From Rheinheimera sp. (lineage in GTDB: Bacteria; Pseudomonadota; Gammaproteobacteria; Enterobacterales; Alteromonadaceae): a DNA stretch of 31,489 nucleotides. A program made the translations under genes and the position numbers. The stretch covers positions 1-31,489 of the forward strand of contig DMYW01000055.1 in the NCBI GenBank assembly GCA_003482455.1, given 5' to 3'. Positions 29,938-31,489 of the stretch are shown here, in pieces (position 1 is the stretch's first letter; each line of letters opens with the position of its first letter). The notes below the pieces were generated by a model, which was given only the letters and a program-made list of their open reading frames with translations, searched no databases and was not told the DNA's origin.

Positions 29938-30897
29938 CGCGAATTTGCCTTAATCGAACAGTATTTCAGCAACGCTGGCTATAAACGGAACGATGTCAGC
30001 ATCGCGGTCGGTGACGACGGCGCTGTGATGCAAGTCCGTGAAGGGTTTGACCTTGTCGTCACCACCGACACCATGGTGCAAGGCGTGCATTTTTTCCCTA
30101 ATGTCGACCCGCGCGCGCTGGGCCACAAACTGGTGACCGTCAATGTTAGTGACTTAGCGGCCATGGGGGCGGAGCCTTGTTGGCTGTCGTTGGGGCTCAC
30201 GTTGCCTGACGCTGATGAGGCGTGGATTAAAGCCTTTGCCGAAGGTCTGAGCGAAACAGCCGACTATTACAATTGCCAGCTGGTCGGCGGAGATACCTGC
30301 AAAGGGCCACTGACACTGACGGTTTGCGCCAAAGGCATAGTTCCTCGTGGCAAGGCATTGACACGCAGCGGTGCGAAAGTCGGCGATTACCTGTATGTCA
30401 CCGGTACGTTAGGTGACGCGGCGCTCGGTTTATTGGTCGAGCAAGGCCAGGTCGAGATCAGCAAAAAACATCGCGGCCCGACGCTGCAAAAATTTCATTA
30501 CCCAACCGCCCGCGTCGCGTTAGGACAGGCCTTGCGTGCAATTGCTAGTAGCTGCATGGATGTATCGGACGGCTTGTGCGGTGATTTGCCGCATATCTTA
30601 AAGCGCTCAAACGTCGGCGCTGTAGTGGATGTCAACAAACTGCCGATGTCGCAGGCACTGCGGGACACCTTGCCAATGGACCAAGCATTGCGCTGTGCTT
30701 TATCCGGTGGCGAAGACTATGAGTTATTGTTCACAGTGCCAGAAGCCCGTCGTGGTTCGCTGGAAGTGCTATTATCGCCTTATGGTGTGCCCGTGACCTG
30801 TATTGGTCGCATCACCGGCTTGCCAGGGCGGTTAGAGCTCAAACAGGGAGATCAACCCTTTGCTTATGAACATTCTGGATATCAACATTTCGCATGA
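29935..30897 (+). CDS. thiL: Thiamine-monophosphate kinase
   Basis: ThiL phosphorylates thiamine monophosphate to thiamine pyrophosphate. The 320-residue protein has the PurM/ThiL fold. The N terminus MREFALIEQYF is that of the family, so the ATG at 29935 is correct although no normal ribosome site lies next to it. The motif VGDDGAV binds Mg-ATP, and VTTDTMVQGVHF, SDLAAMGAEPCWLSLGLTLP and LVGGDTCKGPL are family motifs. SSCMDVSDGLCGDLPHI and LSGGEDYELLF follow. The stop overlaps pgpA (ATGA). Confidence 0.96.
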   Translation: MREFALIEQYFSNAGYKRNDVSIAVGDDGAVMQVREGFDLVVTTDTMVQGVHFFPNVDPRALGHKLVTVNVSDLAAMGAEPCWLSLGLTLPDADEAWIKAFAEGLSETADYYNCQLVGGDTCKGPLTLTVCAKGIVPRGKALTRSGAKVGDYLYVTGTLGDAALGLLVEQGQVEISKKHRGPTLQKFHYPTARVALGQALRAIASSCMDVSDGLCGDLPHILKRSNVGAVVDVNKLPMSQALRDTLPMDQALRCALSGGEDYELLFTVPEARRGSLEVLLSPYGVPVTCIGRITGLPGRLELKQGDQPFAYEHSGYQHFA

Positions 30898-31376
30898 AAA
30901 CAGCGTTTGACTTAACCCGCTGGCAGCATTGGTTGGCAACAGGTCTGGGTAGCGGTTTAGCGCCCAAAGCGCCGGGAACTGTGGGCTCACTGGCTGCATT
31001 GCCGTTGTGTGTGTTGGCATCTGGTTTGGCTCCTATCTACGGCTTGGCGTTAATTGGATTGGTCAGCTTGTTGGGGATTTACGTGAGTCACTCAACCAGC
31101 AAGGATTTAGGCGTGCATGACCACGGCGGGATCGTCATTGATGAATGGGCAGGCATGCTGATCACATTTTTCGCCGTGCCGTTAAGTGGCCCGGTGCTGC
31201 TGATTGGTTTTGTGCTGTTTCGTGTACTGGATATATTAAAGCCTTGGCCAATTCGCTGGTTTGATGAAAATCTGCATGGTGGGCTTGGCATCATGCTCGA
31301 TGATTTGGTCGCCGGAGTACTGGCGTGCGCGCTGCTGCATAGTGTAGTCTGGTTGTTTCCTTCGCTTACCTTGTAG
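30894..31376 (+). CDS. pgpA: Phosphatidylglycerophosphatase A
   Basis: PgpA dephosphorylates phosphatidylglycerophosphate to phosphatidylglycerol at the inner membrane. The 160-residue protein has the family motifs GSGLAPKAPGTVGSLAALP (about 18-36) and HDHGGIVIDEWAGML (about 75-89). Several hydrophobic membrane segments include LCVLASGLAPIYGLALIGLVSLLGI. The late DDLVAGVLACALL is typical. It overlaps the thiL stop codon, the usual nusB-thiL-pgpA order. No terminator is seen after it. Confidence 0.95.
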   Translation: MKTAFDLTRWQHWLATGLGSGLAPKAPGTVGSLAALPLCVLASGLAPIYGLALIGLVSLLGIYVSHSTSKDLGVHDHGGIVIDEWAGMLITFFAVPLSGPVLLIGFVLFRVLDILKPWPIRWFDENLHGGLGIMLDDLVAGVLACALLHSVVWLFPSLTL

Positions 31377-31388
31377 AACTGAAATCTT

Positions 31389-31489
31389 ATGCTTCGAGTG
31401 TTTTGCTGTCTGCTGTTCGTGTTGGTGGCTGGCCAGCTCAACGCCCAAACTCAACAGTCCATTTTTGATTACGACATCAAACAATGGAC
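31389..31489 (+). CDS. exported protein, N-terminal part (partial, runs off the window)
   Basis: An ATG 12 bases after pgpA opens a frame that stays open to the window end (33 codons). The N terminus MLRVFCCLLFVLVAGQLNAQ is a plausible Sec signal peptide with cleavage after LNA; the mature part begins about QTQQSIFDYDIKQW. The ribosome site is weak (no clear GGAG). I cannot identify the product from this stretch. It may belong to the same transcript as pgpA. Confidence 0.55.
   Translation, partial: MLRVFCCLLFVLVAGQLNAQTQQSIFDYDIKQW

Noticed and set aside
1..31489. CRISPR arrays, tRNA/rRNA genes, insertion sequences or prophage
   Set aside because: No regularly spaced repeats, cloverleaf-type sequence, transposase, integrase or phage structural gene was seen on either strand.

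Overview
This window looks like chromosomal DNA of a mid-GC gammaproteobacterium. The best fit is the Alteromonadales/Rheinheimera-like group. I infer this from gene order (psp operon, phh/hpp/hmg tyrosine catabolism, mltD-gloB-yafS, nrdR-ribD-ribE-ribBX-ribH-nusB-thiL-pgpA) and from protein style, not from a marker gene. Coding density is high. I see no tRNA, rRNA, CRISPR array, insertion sequence, integrase or prophage gene.

Layout. Positions 1-3316 hold the end of a phage-shock-protein operon: the pspA tail, pspB, pspC, ycjX and ycjF, all + strand, for envelope stress. Positions 3452-11975 form an amino-acid catabolism block: methionine gamma-lyase (megL), then phhA-phhB, a TyrR/PhhR-type regulator, and hppD-hmgA-fahA-maiA. 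Together these genes take phenylalanine through tyrosine, 4-hydroxyphenylpyruvate and homogentisate to fumarate and acetoacetate. Only the tyrosine transaminase step is missing here. Three 18-bp TyrR-like boxes sit in front of phhA, the regulator gene and hppD, so the cluster looks like one regulon responsive to aromatic amino acids.

Positions 11980-16123 hold a signalling module: a sensorless histidine kinase on the - strand, divergent from a two-gene + strand unit coding for a REC-PAS-degenerate GGDEF-EAL protein and a degenerate REC-HDOD protein. It probably lowers cyclic di-GMP in response to phosphorylation. Positions 16142-20458 hold mltD and gloB (-), a YafS-like methyltransferase (+), and a - strand group of DUF2058 protein, small membrane protein and GNAT acetyltransferase.

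Positions 20579-22415 pair an SrmB-like DEAD-box RNA helicase with a cold-shock protein gene that has a long leader containing a cold-box-like sequence. dinB (-) follows with a perfect LexA box, and then glyA (+). Positions 25469-31376 are the conserved riboflavin/thiamine/antitermination run nrdR-ribD-ribE-ribBX-ribH-nusB-thiL-pgpA. The window ends in the first codons of an exported protein.

Most genes are ordinary housekeeping genes, and I did not find a clearly new multi-gene system. The most interesting observations are a hairpin squeezed between a Shine-Dalgarno sequence and the thiL start codon, the three-box TyrR regulon with a regulator whose GAFTGA loop has decayed, the structured cspA leader, and the kinase/EAL/HDOD module.
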